43,044 nucleotides of DNA from an uncultured Chloroflexota bacterium (lineage in GTDB: Bacteria > Chloroflexota > Anaerolineae > Anaerolineales > UBA4823): assembly GCA_903871905.1 (NCBI GenBank), contig CAIQIV010000233.1, forward strand, positions 1 to 43,044, in the 5' to 3' direction. The notes below the pieces were generated by a model. It was not told the DNA's origin and did no database searches. It worked only from the letters and a program-made list of their open reading frames with translations. Position numbers and translations under genes: made by a program. Shown in pieces: positions 8,598 to 16,504 of the stretch (position 1 is its first letter; each line of letters starts with the position of its first letter).

Positions 8598-9880
8598 TGG
8601 CAACCCAGACCTTTCGCGCCCCTGATGTCATGACTGCCCTGGAAGAGGTGCAGCGACAACTTGGCCCAGAAGCCATCATTGTATCTGTTCAGCAGGTCCA
8701 GGCCGGACCATCCTGGCAGGTGTGGCGTAAACCTGAAGTGGAGGTCATCGCCATGCCAGGCAAGCCGCCTGCAGCACTCCCACCTGCTGCACCAGCCCCC
8801 CAGCTTCAACCAGAGGCAAAAACTGCTGAAAAAGCGCCAGAGCCGCGCAAACCGGCTGCACCTCCCTCGGCCTTTAAGCCGGCTGCTGCACCTGCAGCAA
8901 AGCCTGGAGCGCGCAATGCTGCGGCTCACCCCAAAGCCCGCAGTGGTCAGCGCAAAATGGATCCTGCTCAGGCCGAGGCGCTGCGGCGCCTGACAGAAAA
9001 ACTGCGCACCATGCAGCCCATTGATCCCACTCCACCTCCTGCTGTCAAGGAAGAAGGTGAAACCCAGGAATCAGCTCCTGCTTCCAGCCTGCCGCCTGCA
9101 CTACAGCACGCCCGCCACCTCTTGCTGGAACAGGATGTGGACCCAGACCTGATCGAGCAGCTAACCACTGCCTGCGCCGAAATGCTCAGCCCCCGCGCCC
9201 TCCAGGACGAAGCCCGCCTGAGAGATTATCTCAAGCTCCACATCGCAGCTTATCTGCGTTCCCGCCCGGCGGGTAATCCGACAGCAGATCGCGTGGTCTG
9301 CCTGATCGGGATGAGCGGATCAGGAAAAACCAGCATTTCTGCCAAGCTGGCAGCCCACTACAGCCAGGGACTGGGACGCAAAGTAAGCTGGATTTGTGCA
9401 GATACCGTTGGCGCTGGCGCCATCTCCGAAGCCCGAATGTACACCGAGGCTTTTGGCATCCCGCTGCACATAGCTTATACACCCGATGAATTAGAAACGG
9501 CGGTAAACGATGAAAAAGCTGCGGATCTGATCATCATCGACACACCCGGCTGCAATCCTTACCGTGAATCAAGCGTCATTGAACTTGGCGATTACCTGGC
9601 AGCAGTACCCGGGCGCAGCACATACCTGGTAGCGCCTGCAACGTATAAAGAAAAAGATTTGAACAAGGCCCTGGCTTCCTTCCGGCAGTTCAATCTTAAA
9701 GGGCTGGTGCTCACCCGAATGGACTCAACCGCGACGTATGGAAACGTTCTGAACCTTGCCTGGCGCAGCCAGCTGCCGATCGTCTATTTTTCGACCGGCC
9801 CACGCATTCCGGATGATCTGCGACCGGCCAGCCCGGCGCTGTTAGTATCTGCAATCTTTGGCGAGGAGTGGATGCGGTGA
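8597..9880 (+). CDS. flhF: FlhF-like SRP-family GTPase with altered nucleotide motifs
   Basis: FlhF is an SRP-type GTPase that sets flagellar position and number. The 427-residue protein has the usual N-terminal B-domain start ('FRAPDVMTALEEVQRQLGPE'), a Pro/Ala-rich linker (about residues 52-170), then N and G domains. The P-loop is intact (GMSGSGKTS, 238-246). Two key arginines of the family are not where expected: DTYR reads DTVG (269-272) and DTAGR reads DTPGC (315-319). The TKxD-like motif is TRMD. It may bind GTP but hydrolyse or dimerise differently; that is inference. The usual partner FlhG (MinD-like) does not follow. Position directly after flhA supports the name. Confidence 0.85.
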   Translation: MATQTFRAPDVMTALEEVQRQLGPEAIIVSVQQVQAGPSWQVWRKPEVEVIAMPGKPPAALPPAAPAPQLQPEAKTAEKAPEPRKPAAPPSAFKPAAAPAAKPGARNAAAHPKARSGQRKMDPAQAEALRRLTEKLRTMQPIDPTPPPAVKEEGETQESAPASSLPPALQHARHLLLEQDVDPDLIEQLTTACAEMLSPRALQDEARLRDYLKLHIAAYLRSRPAGNPTADRVVCLIGMSGSGKTSISAKLAAHYSQGLGRKVSWICADTVGAGAISEARMYTEAFGIPLHIAYTPDELETAVNDEKAADLIIIDTPGCNPYRESSVIELGDYLAAVPGRSTYLVAPATYKEKDLNKALASFRQFNLKGLVLTRMDSTATYGNVLNLAWRSQLPIVYFSTGPRIPDDLRPASPALLVSAIFGEEWMR

Positions 9881-10254
9881 CCGTTGATCCCCCACTACGG
9901 GGTATGATGCCCTCTGCTTCACCGGGGAATCCCACTCATCCAGAGAAAGACGACCCCAAAGCGATGATCGCCAATAGCGCCCAGCGAATGATCCAGTTTT
10001 GTACGCTGTTATCTGAGTTGATCGTACTCATTGTGGGGGGGGCGGTTGCGGTGATGTCATTTATGGCCGGGGTTGAAATCTGGATGGCGGTCCTACGCAG
10101 CACAGTCGCCATGATCTCTGTTGGCTTAATCTTATGGTTTGTCAATTTCATGATCGCCCGGCAGGTCCTTGAAATTGCCATGAACCGCCTGAAGGACGAA
10201 TTTGAGCGAGATCAGGCCGATCAGCCTGTATCCACATATGAAAGGAGTGCCTGA
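9877..10254 (+). CDS. Two-helix membrane protein of unknown function
   Basis: I do not recognise a family. GTG 9877 overlaps the flhF stop (GTGA) and has GAGGAG 8 bases upstream; GTG 9868 is an alternative. The 125-residue product has a polar N-terminus of about 40 residues, two hydrophobic segments (about 45-66 and 73-95) separated by a short turn, and a charged amphipathic C-terminus (MNRLKDEFERDQ). It sits where flhG normally lies, between flhF and the late sigma factor, so a role in flagellar placement or in anchoring FlhF is possible but not shown by sequence. Confidence 0.7.
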   Translation: MTVDPPLRGMMPSASPGNPTHPEKDDPKAMIANSAQRMIQFCTLLSELIVLIVGGAVAVMSFMAGVEIWMAVLRSTVAMISVGLILWFVNFMIARQVLEIAMNRLKDEFERDQADQPVSTYERSA

Positions 10255-10280
10255 TCGCAGCCGTATCAAGATGAGTGTCT

Positions 10281-10300
10281 GTCTGGCTGGCAGACCTTTT
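10281..10300 (+). terminator. Weak hairpin with T-run before fliA
   Basis: GTCTG and CAGAC form a 5-bp stem with a 5-base loop, followed by C and TTTT. It could partly stop readthrough into fliA or be chance; the stem is short. Confidence 0.3.
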
Positions 10301-10319
10301 GGCCTGGTTGTGAGATGAT

Positions 10320-10335
10320 AGCATAAGGATATGCT
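10320..10335 (+). promoter_or_regulatory. Predicted CsrA hairpin over the fliA start codon (AAGGAT loop)
   Basis: The string AGCAT-AAGGAT-ATGCT is a perfect 5-bp stem with a hexaloop that carries GGA, the core of CsrA sites. The loop contains the only Shine-Dalgarno-like bases, and the 3' arm begins with the fliA ATG itself. Folding or CsrA binding would hide the start. Three other genes in the window carry the same loop. Confidence 0.65.
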
Positions 10336-11134
10336 GGCTTCAAACGATGATGTAGAGCTGCTCAGAAAATTTGTGGCATCCCGAGATCCAATGATCCGGG
10401 AGGAGATCATCTTGCGTTTTGTGCCGCTGGTCTATTTTGTGCTGGGCCGATTGGGGTTATCCCGATCGCTCGGTGCGGATTACGAAGACGCTACCAGCCA
10501 GGGATTGATGGGATTAATCGAAGCGGTTGACCACTATGACCCGGGTTTTGGAACACAATTCAGCACTTATGCCACGGTGCGCATCCGAGGACGGGTCCTG
10601 GACCATTTGCGCTCGCTGGACTGGCTCTCCCGCGCAGCCCGGCGGCGGACGCGCACTGTCCAGGAGGCCACCAATATATTATGGAACCAGCTGGGCCGGG
10701 CGCCGACCGACGAGGAGTTGGCCAATCATCTTCACCTGGAGCTTCCTGCCTTGCAACAGGCGCTGGTAGATGCCAGCCGGGTCATCTTCTCCCTGGACAC
10801 CCTGGTTGAGACAGATGGAGAAGGTGACACCTCTCTGCATGAGATGCTCGCAGATCAACGGCAGCTTGACCCTTCAGATGCCTTTGATGAACAGGACCTG
10901 AAATCCCGTATGATGGCCACCATCAAGATGCTCCCAGATCGTGAGCAGTTGGTGCTTTCATTATACTATTATGAAGAACTCACCCTAAAGGAGATCGGTG
11001 CAGTGCTTCAAGTGTCAGAATCAAGGGTGTGCCAGCTGCATGCACGCGCTATCATGTCTCTGCGCGCCACCCTCAGCCAAGGAACGGCGGAGCCAAAGGA
11101 TACTTCAGAACAAAGCCTGGAGAGGATTTCCTGA
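10331..11134 (+). CDS. fliA: Flagellar sigma factor FliA (sigma-28 / SigD)
   Basis: FliA directs RNA polymerase to late flagellar promoters and is held by FlgM until the hook is complete. The 267-residue protein has sigma region 2 ('YEDATSQGLMGLIEAVDHYD' then GFGTQFSTYATVRIRGRVLDHLR), region 3 (RAPTDEELANHL) and region 4 (LPDREQLVLSLYYYEELTLKEIGAVLQVSESRVCQLH). ATG 10331 is the only sensible start because an in-frame TAG lies 12 bases upstream. The ribosome site (AAGG) is only 2-3 bases from the ATG, which is unusual and lies in the hairpin described above. Its cognate FlgM is encoded at 13234 and matching promoters are found in the window. Confidence 0.95.
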   Translation: MLASNDDVELLRKFVASRDPMIREEIILRFVPLVYFVLGRLGLSRSLGADYEDATSQGLMGLIEAVDHYDPGFGTQFSTYATVRIRGRVLDHLRSLDWLSRAARRRTRTVQEATNILWNQLGRAPTDEELANHLHLELPALQQALVDASRVIFSLDTLVETDGEGDTSLHEMLADQRQLDPSDAFDEQDLKSRMMATIKMLPDREQLVLSLYYYEELTLKEIGAVLQVSESRVCQLHARAIMSLRATLSQGTAEPKDTSEQSLERIS

Positions 11135-11181
11135 GATCTGGATGATCTTTCTTAAGACTAGAGATCTGGAGGTAACCTGGA

Positions 11182-11598
11182 ATGAACCGAATCAGCCCTG
11201 ACCTGCTTTACGACACACTCAACCTGGTGCAGCTGGCGCGCGAGACCGCCCTTGCCCGAGGAAATAAGGCACAGGCCGAACGCCTGGCGCCCGTAGCCGA
11301 GAACCTGCGCGACCTGGTAGGCACCGCCCGCCAATCCCAGGCGCCTGCCGCAGGCAGTGGCCAGATGGCCCAACCCGATTTCCGGACTTTGCTTAATGCA
11401 ATCCAAACCACACCGGCAGCCAACACCACTCCTACCACCTCAGGGCTTGAGCGTAATCAGATTATCTCTGCCATGTCTGAGGCCGGCATGGCAGAGATCG
11501 ATATTGCTCGCCAGATGGGCATTACCCGCGAAGAAGTGCGACTGATCGCCAGCCTGGGTAAAACCAACCGCTTTGCCTATACGGAGGTGATTAAGTGA
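11182..11598 (+). CDS. Small protein in the SwrB position, with C-terminal helix-turn-helix-like segment
   Basis: This 138-residue protein has no family I can name with certainty. The N-terminal 45 residues look helical, the middle is a Pro/Ala/Thr linker, and the C-terminal 45 residues carry a helix-turn-helix-like pattern ('MAEIDIARQMGITREEVRLI'). In Bacillus subtilis the gene directly after sigD is swrB, an activator of basal-body assembly whose C-terminus has a similar 'IA+xLGxxxGEVxLL' pattern. Position and C-terminus suggest an analogue, but SwrB has an N-terminal membrane helix that is missing here. A GGAGGT ribosome site lies 8 bases before the ATG; its end overlaps flgF by four bases. 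Confidence 0.7.
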   Translation: MNRISPDLLYDTLNLVQLARETALARGNKAQAERLAPVAENLRDLVGTARQSQAPAAGSGQMAQPDFRTLLNAIQTTPAANTTPTTSGLERNQIISAMSEAGMAEIDIARQMGITREEVRLIASLGKTNRFAYTEVIK

Positions 11599-12359
11599 TA
11601 AAAGGACTTTATGCAGCAGCCTCAGCCATGCTGGCCGGGATCACCGAACAGAACATCCTGTCCCACAACATCTCCAACATGGATACCCCCGGCTTTAAGC
11701 AAATCCTGACCTCTTTGCAGGATTTTTTACAGACCCCGGTATCTGCCCCACCTGCCACCGCCGCGGGTATTTACGGCAGCCGTTGGATCGGTGAAATTGG
11801 GCTGGGTACAGATACCACCGGAGAGGAAATCGATTTCACCCAGGGTACCCTGCAGCTCACCAGCCAGCCCATGGATTTTGCCATTGAAGGCAATGGTTTC
11901 TTCCGCGTCCAGACCCCCAATGGGGAACGCTACACGCGCGATGGCCGCTTCTACCTGGATTCGGAGGGCCAGATGGTTACCGTGGATGGATATTTTGTGC
12001 TGGATGAAGGTGGACAGCCTATTACCTTGCCTGAAAACGGCGATCTCTCGGTGAACGCTGAAGGGAGAATCTTCATGAATGGAGAGGAGGTCGCCCAGTT
12101 TGGGCGTGCGGCTTTCCTCGATCCCGCCGCAGAATTGACCCGCCAGGAATCCAACGTGTTTTTGGCCAGCGGAGACCCGTCCTCTGAGGACTACGGCGTG
12201 ATTGTGCAGGGCTATATTGAAGCTTCGAATTCCAATGCAGCCCAGCTAAACACCCAGATGGTCATCGTTGCCCGGCATTATGAAGCAGCCCAACAGCTCG
12301 TCCAAAACCAGGACGCCCTGTTAGGGCAGGCCATTACAGCCCTGGGAAGAATTTCGTGA
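11595..12359 (+). CDS. flgF: Flagellar rod protein, FlgF-like
   Basis: A 254-residue rod protein exported by the flagellar system. It has the N-terminal flg_bb_rod motif ('GLYAAASAMLAGITEQNILS' then HNISNMDTPGFKQ), the internal LQLTSQPMDFAIEGNGFFRVQTPNGERYTRDG region of the FlgE/F/G family, and the C-terminal helix ending ALGRIS. The start is GTG overlapping the previous stop (GTGA). FlgF rather than FlgG is chosen because the next gene has the more typical FlgG sequence; the pair corresponds to FlhO/FlhP in Bacillus. Confidence 0.85.
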   Translation: MIKGLYAAASAMLAGITEQNILSHNISNMDTPGFKQILTSLQDFLQTPVSAPPATAAGIYGSRWIGEIGLGTDTTGEEIDFTQGTLQLTSQPMDFAIEGNGFFRVQTPNGERYTRDGRFYLDSEGQMVTVDGYFVLDEGGQPITLPENGDLSVNAEGRIFMNGEEVAQFGRAAFLDPAAELTRQESNVFLASGDPSSEDYGVIVQGYIEASNSNAAQLNTQMVIVARHYEAAQQLVQNQDALLGQAITALGRIS

Positions 12360-12418
12360 CAGTTAGCCAGGCAATCTCCAGGCGCTCTGGCATTACAGTT
12401 TGAGAAAAGGAGTCAGGC

Positions 12419-13159
12419 ATGCCAGTATCTTACACCCAAACCCTGAATATTTCCCGCAGCGGGATGCTGGCGCGCCTGCTTGACCTGGATGTGGTCAGCA
12501 ATAACCTGTCCAATGTCAATACCACCGGGTATAAACGAAGCCGCGGGAATTTTCAAGAGATATTGAGCCAGAAACAGTTAGAAGGAACCCGTATTCGTGC
12601 TACCCAGAACATCATGGAACAGGGCAGCATCTATTCAACAACCAACCCCTTGGACCTGGCGATTAATGGCGAGGGTTTCTTCTCTGTAACACTTCCCGAT
12701 GAGCGCATTGCCTATACCCGCAATGGTGAGCTTTACGTGGATGCCAGCAACCGGCTGGTCGACAACAGTGGTCATCCGATTGTATGGGATGGCGAGCTGC
12801 CTGAGCGGATAGATGATATCCATGTCAACCCGGATGGTACCGTGATGGTCCAGTCAAATAACGAATGGACACAGGTCGGCCAAATCCCTGTGAGCCGCTT
12901 CCCCAATCCATCCGGGCTTTACCGTTTCGGTCAAAACCTGTGGCTGGAGTCCACCGCCTCAGGAGCAGTAGAAGATGGCGTTGCCAACTCAGATAACTTT
13001 GGAGCAATCATGGGCAATGTTCTTGAACGCTCCAATGTCAATCTGGCAGAGGAAATGGTCCAGATGATCAATCTGCAGCGGTCATTTCAAATGTCACTTC
13101 GCAGTTTTCAGCAAACCGATCAAATGTTGAGCCAGGCGATCCGTATGCGGCGAGCATAA
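12419..13159 (+). CDS. flgG: Flagellar distal rod protein FlgG
   Basis: FlgG builds the distal rod. The 246-residue protein has the rod motif 'LDVVSNNLSNVNTTGYKRSR', the core NPLDLAINGEGFFSV and the C-terminal family helix 'NVNLAEEMVQMINLQRSFQM'. The ATG has AAAAGGAG 8 bases upstream. Its TAA stop is also the first three bases of the -35 element of the flgM promoter, so the early and late operons touch at this point. Confidence 0.9.
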   Translation: MPVSYTQTLNISRSGMLARLLDLDVVSNNLSNVNTTGYKRSRGNFQEILSQKQLEGTRIRATQNIMEQGSIYSTTNPLDLAINGEGFFSVTLPDERIAYTRNGELYVDASNRLVDNSGHPIVWDGELPERIDDIHVNPDGTVMVQSNNEWTQVGQIPVSRFPNPSGLYRFGQNLWLESTASGAVEDGVANSDNFGAIMGNVLERSNVNLAEEMVQMINLQRSFQMSLRSFQQTDQMLSQAIRMRRA

Positions 13160-13183
13160 AGTTTCGCCAGAATGGGACGATAA
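13157..13183 (+). promoter_or_regulatory. Sigma-28 promoter for flgM-flgN-flgK-flgL-csrA
   Basis: TAAAGTTT-N11-GACGATAA: the -35 matches the enterobacterial FliA consensus at 8 of 8 bases, the -10 (GCCGATAA) at 7 of 8, and the spacer is exactly 11. Transcription should start near 13190, about 44 bases before flgM. Confidence 0.88.
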
Positions 13184-13233
13184 CATGGCAGAGAGTTTGC
13201 ATCGATTGTGCTTTGCACAGGAGGTAAGTGGCT

Positions 13234-13539
13234 ATGAAAATTGATAACAGTGGTTTGAACCGCATCTCCAGGCAAGAGACTGAGGCTGCTGCAGCGCTGG
13301 AAAAGAGCAACGCTCAGAATGAGACGGCTGCGGGTGTTGAGCGCTTTGGCGGAAAGGATCGAGCCACGCTTTCCGAGCGCGCTCGCCTGTTAGCCCGGGC
13401 GCGCGTCGCCATGGATGAAACCCCGGAAGTGCGTACCGACAAGGTTGGTAAACTGCGGGATGAGATCGAGACTGGAAATTACCAGCCCCCGCTTCAAGAA
13501 GTGGTCAAGCGGCTGGTATCCCAGGTGCGATTGAGTTAA
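13234..13539 (+). CDS. flgM: Anti-sigma-28 factor FlgM
   Basis: FlgM binds FliA until it is exported through the completed hook. The 101-residue protein is short, polar and low in hydrophobic residues in its N-terminal half, and has the C-terminal sigma-binding pattern 'RVAMDETPEVRTDKVGKLRD' then EIETGNYQPPLQEVVKRLV. ATG 13234 is chosen over GTG 13228 because AGGAGGT lies 8 bases before the ATG. It is the first gene of a FliA-dependent operon, so it forms a feedback loop with fliA. Confidence 0.92.
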   Translation: MKIDNSGLNRISRQETEAAAALEKSNAQNETAAGVERFGGKDRATLSERARLLARARVAMDETPEVRTDKVGKLRDEIETGNYQPPLQEVVKRLVSQVRLS

Positions 13540-13601
13540 TGCGCCCTTGCTTGTGGGATGTGTGTGGCTACAACCCAGGACAGGCGCGAGGATGACCCAT
13601 T

Positions 13602-14123
13602 ATGGTCGCGAATGAAAAGACGCTTGAACATCTGAATGCATTAGAAGATGTCCTGGTCAAGGAATTTCGGCTCTGCCAGAACCTGTATACCCTGACAAAA
13701 GATGAGCGCGCCGCCCTGGCGACGAACGATGTTTCTTCTCTACTGACCCTGGTAGAACGCAAGGAAGCGCTGTTAGACGAGTTGGGGCAGTTGGATGATT
13801 CGAGGCGCACACTCACCCAAGAAACCAGTCAACAACTGGGATTGAATATCGAATCCCCCACCTTGACGGATATCCTGCCTGCACTTGACCGGGACTCTGC
13901 TACCCGATTGGGACATCTGCGTGAAGGCATTCTTGCCTTGATGAATGAGGTCAAGGATCTCACGCATGGCAACCGCGCCCTGGCAGTTACCGCCCTGGAA
14001 CGCACAGATGCGGTGCAGGCTTTCTTGTTGAGTCTCTACCAGACCCCGGCAGGCTACCGACCGCAAAATGTTCCTGCGTCCCGCGAACCCACGTTATCTT
14101 GGGAAGTCGATCACACAGCCTGA
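13602..14123 (+). CDS. flgN: FlgN-type chaperone for hook-filament junction proteins
   Basis: FlgN escorts FlgK and FlgL to the export gate. The 173-residue protein is predicted helical throughout, with the usual opening 'LEDVLVKEFRLCQNLYTLTK' and the ERKEALLDELGQL segment typical of the family. It has no signal peptide. Position between flgM and flgK is the standard one. Sequence conservation in this family is low, so much of the confidence comes from context. Confidence 0.85.
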   Translation: MVANEKTLEHLNALEDVLVKEFRLCQNLYTLTKDERAALATNDVSSLLTLVERKEALLDELGQLDDSRRTLTQETSQQLGLNIESPTLTDILPALDRDSATRLGHLREGILALMNEVKDLTHGNRALAVTALERTDAVQAFLLSLYQTPAGYRPQNVPASREPTLSWEVDHTA

Positions 14124-14141
14124 CGATGCGAGAGGTGAGAG

Positions 14142-15563
14142 ATGTCAACGCTATTTTCAAGTGTTAACCTGGCGCTGCGAGCGCTGCTGACCCACCAACA
14201 GTCCATCCAGGTCACCGAACACAACGTCGCGAATGTCAATACCCCTGGCTACCGGCGGCAGGAAGCAGTTTTGGCTGCAGGTCTGCCTTACCCTTCCCCC
14301 CACTTAACTGGAAATGTATTTGCCGGTCAAATGGGTACCGGCGTGATGGTGGACCTGATCCGGCGGTTCAATATGGAATTCTACGACGGCCGCTACCGTC
14401 GAGAGCTTGGAGAGACCAAGCGTTGGTCGCTGGAGCAGCAGGTGCTCTCTCAGGTCGAGAGCACGCTGTCAGAAACAGGTGAGGACAGCCTGGTCTCGAA
14501 GATGGATGCATTCTGGTCAGGTTGGCAGGCTTTGAGCAATGATCCCACCAACATGGCGTTACGAGCGGACCTGAAGGAAAAAGCCGATAACCTGGTTGGA
14601 GCTCTCAACTGGCGTGCCAACGCCTTGATCCAGTTACGGGAAGACCAGGATCTGGCGATCCAGTCACGCGTGGACGAGATCAATTCCATCGCCGGGCAGA
14701 TTGCCAAGCTGAACGCTGAAATTGCCTCGGTCAAAGGATCTGGCGACCAGCCCAATGACCTGATGGACAGCCGAGACCAGCTCCTGGACCGCCTGGCAGA
14801 GCTCAGCGGCGCCACGGTCAATATCCAGGAAAATGGCGAGGCCAACGTAACCATCGGCCAGCACGCCCTGGTTATCGGCAGCCGGACTTTCTCTTTGACC
14901 ACTGCGCCGGATGCTGCCAACTTCAACCTGACCAAGATCACCTGGCAGGAAGATGGACTGGATTTCGACGCCTCCCGCGGCGAGTTGGCTGGCCTGCTGG
15001 ATGCACGCGACCGGGTGATCCCTGCCCAGCTGGATGCCCTGGACAACGTTGCCAACACCCTGGCAACCCGCGTCAACCAGCTTCACCAGACAGGTTATGG
15101 CCTGAATAATGCTCACGGCCTGGATTTTTTTGACCTGACCGGGCCTACCACGCACCACGCGTTAAATATCCGTCTCAGCACCAACCTGGACGATTTGAAC
15201 AATATTGCTGCCTCGACCACGACCGACTCGCCTGGGAATGGCAACCTGGCCGGAACGATCGCCAGGGTTCAGGAAGAACTGCTGATGAGTGGAAATTCCG
15301 CATCGATTACCCAATATTACACGGGTAAAGTCGGCGAGTTTGGGCTGGAAGTCAGCGGAGCAGAAACCCGCTCGCGCGACCGGCAGACTGTGATTGACTC
15401 GCTCTCTTCGATGCGAGAAAGCGTTACGGGTGTTTCTTTAGATGAGGAGGCAGCAAACCTGGTAAAATCGCAGCGGGCTTACCAGGCTGCTTCACGCATG
15501 ATGACCGCGATCGATGATATGCTCGATCGGGTGATTAATGGAATGGGATTGGTCGGCAGGTAA
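14142..15563 (+). CDS. flgK: Hook-filament junction protein FlgK (HAP1)
   Basis: FlgK is the first junction layer between hook and filament. The 473-residue protein has the N-terminal rod-type motif ('VTEHNVANVNTPGYRRQEAV'), a long helical D1 region, and the C-terminal 'GVSLDEEAANLVKSQRAYQA' helix ending in AIDDMLDRVINGMG, typical of FlgK. The ATG is preceded by GAGAGGTGAGAG. flgL follows 32 bases later. Confidence 0.95.
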   Translation: MSTLFSSVNLALRALLTHQQSIQVTEHNVANVNTPGYRRQEAVLAAGLPYPSPHLTGNVFAGQMGTGVMVDLIRRFNMEFYDGRYRRELGETKRWSLEQQVLSQVESTLSETGEDSLVSKMDAFWSGWQALSNDPTNMALRADLKEKADNLVGALNWRANALIQLREDQDLAIQSRVDEINSIAGQIAKLNAEIASVKGSGDQPNDLMDSRDQLLDRLAELSGATVNIQENGEANVTIGQHALVIGSRTFSLTTAPDAANFNLTKITWQEDGLDFDASRGELAGLLDARDRVIPAQLDALDNVANTLATRVNQLHQTGYGLNNAHGLDFFDLTGPTTHHALNIRLSTNLDDLNNIAASTTTDSPGNGNLAGTIARVQEELLMSGNSASITQYYTGKVGEFGLEVSGAETRSRDRQTVIDSLSSMRESVTGVSLDEEAANLVKSQRAYQAASRMMTAIDDMLDRVINGMGLVGR

Positions 15564-15595
15564 TTCAAGCGGCGCTGCGATAGGAAAGGTGAACG

Positions 15596-16495
15596 ATGCG
15601 TGTTACAGATAAGATGATGACCGAAAATGCTATCACTTATATGGATGACAACAAGTACAGGCTGCATGTGCTCCAGGAAAGAGTAGCTTCGGGAAAACAG
15701 TTTCTGCGCGCCTCAGACAACCCGGTAGGCGCCACCGCGGCGTTGAGCTTGCGCTCCAGCCTGGAAACAACGCGGGCTTACATCGATGCCAACAGCGTTA
15801 CCGAAAACTGGATGGGCGCCACCGACGCCTCAATGCTCAAACTGGCCGATGTCACCCGCAACGCGATCAAGCTCAGCATGGAAGGGATTTCCACTACCCA
15901 GGGCCCGACTGAACGGCAGGCTTTGGCTGCTGAGCTGAATATGTCCATTGAACAGGCGATTGTCCTGGGAAACACATCACACCAGGGAAGTTACATTTTC
16001 TCGGGTTTTAAGACCACGACCATCTCGTTCACCCGCGTGGACGCCAATAATGATGGGCAGGCTGAATCGGTAACTTATAATGGGGATACGGGGCTCATTT
16101 TGCGCAATATCAGTCCCGGTCAAACTGTTACCCAGAATATTACAGGCGATACCGTGTTCTCACCATTATTTGATGCCATGATCCGCGCCCGGGACGCGCT
16201 GCAGGCCGGCGATATGACCGCCTTGCAAACTGCCCTGCGCGATTTGCAGAACGGATTGACCAATGCCACTGAAGCCACCACCACCAACGGCGCACGGCAG
16301 CGCCAGGTGCGCCAGATCAGCGAGCGGCTTGAAACGACATCCACCGACCTCAAAAGCCTGCTTTCGCAAAAAGAAGATGTTAACATGGCTGAGGCAATAT
16401 CTTATCTGCGCAACCAGGAAACAGTGTACCAGGCTGTATTAGAAGTTGGTCAGCGTACCATATCTTCCCTAAACCTCTTCCAGGTTTTAGGTTAG
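15596..16495 (+). CDS. flgL: Hook-filament junction protein FlgL (HAP3)
   Basis: FlgL is the second junction layer and resembles flagellin. The 299-residue protein begins 'MRVTDKMMTENAITYMDDNK' and shows the flagellin-like N-terminal pattern LQERVASGKQFLRASDNPVGA and a C-terminal D0 segment (EAISYLRNQETVYQAVLEVGQRTISSLNLFQVL). AGGAAAGGTGA precedes the ATG. csrA starts 9 bases after its stop. Confidence 0.94.
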   Translation: MRVTDKMMTENAITYMDDNKYRLHVLQERVASGKQFLRASDNPVGATAALSLRSSLETTRAYIDANSVTENWMGATDASMLKLADVTRNAIKLSMEGISTTQGPTERQALAAELNMSIEQAIVLGNTSHQGSYIFSGFKTTTISFTRVDANNDGQAESVTYNGDTGLILRNISPGQTVTQNITGDTVFSPLFDAMIRARDALQAGDMTALQTALRDLQNGLTNATEATTTNGARQRQVRQISERLETTSTDLKSLLSQKEDVNMAEAISYLRNQETVYQAVLEVGQRTISSLNLFQVLG

Positions 16496-16504
16496 AATTA
16501 GCTT

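Noticed and set aside
14583-14590. GCCGATAA, a perfect sigma-28 -10 sequence, inside flgK
   Set aside because: No TAAAGTTT-like -35 lies 11 bases upstream and it is within coding sequence, mid-gene.
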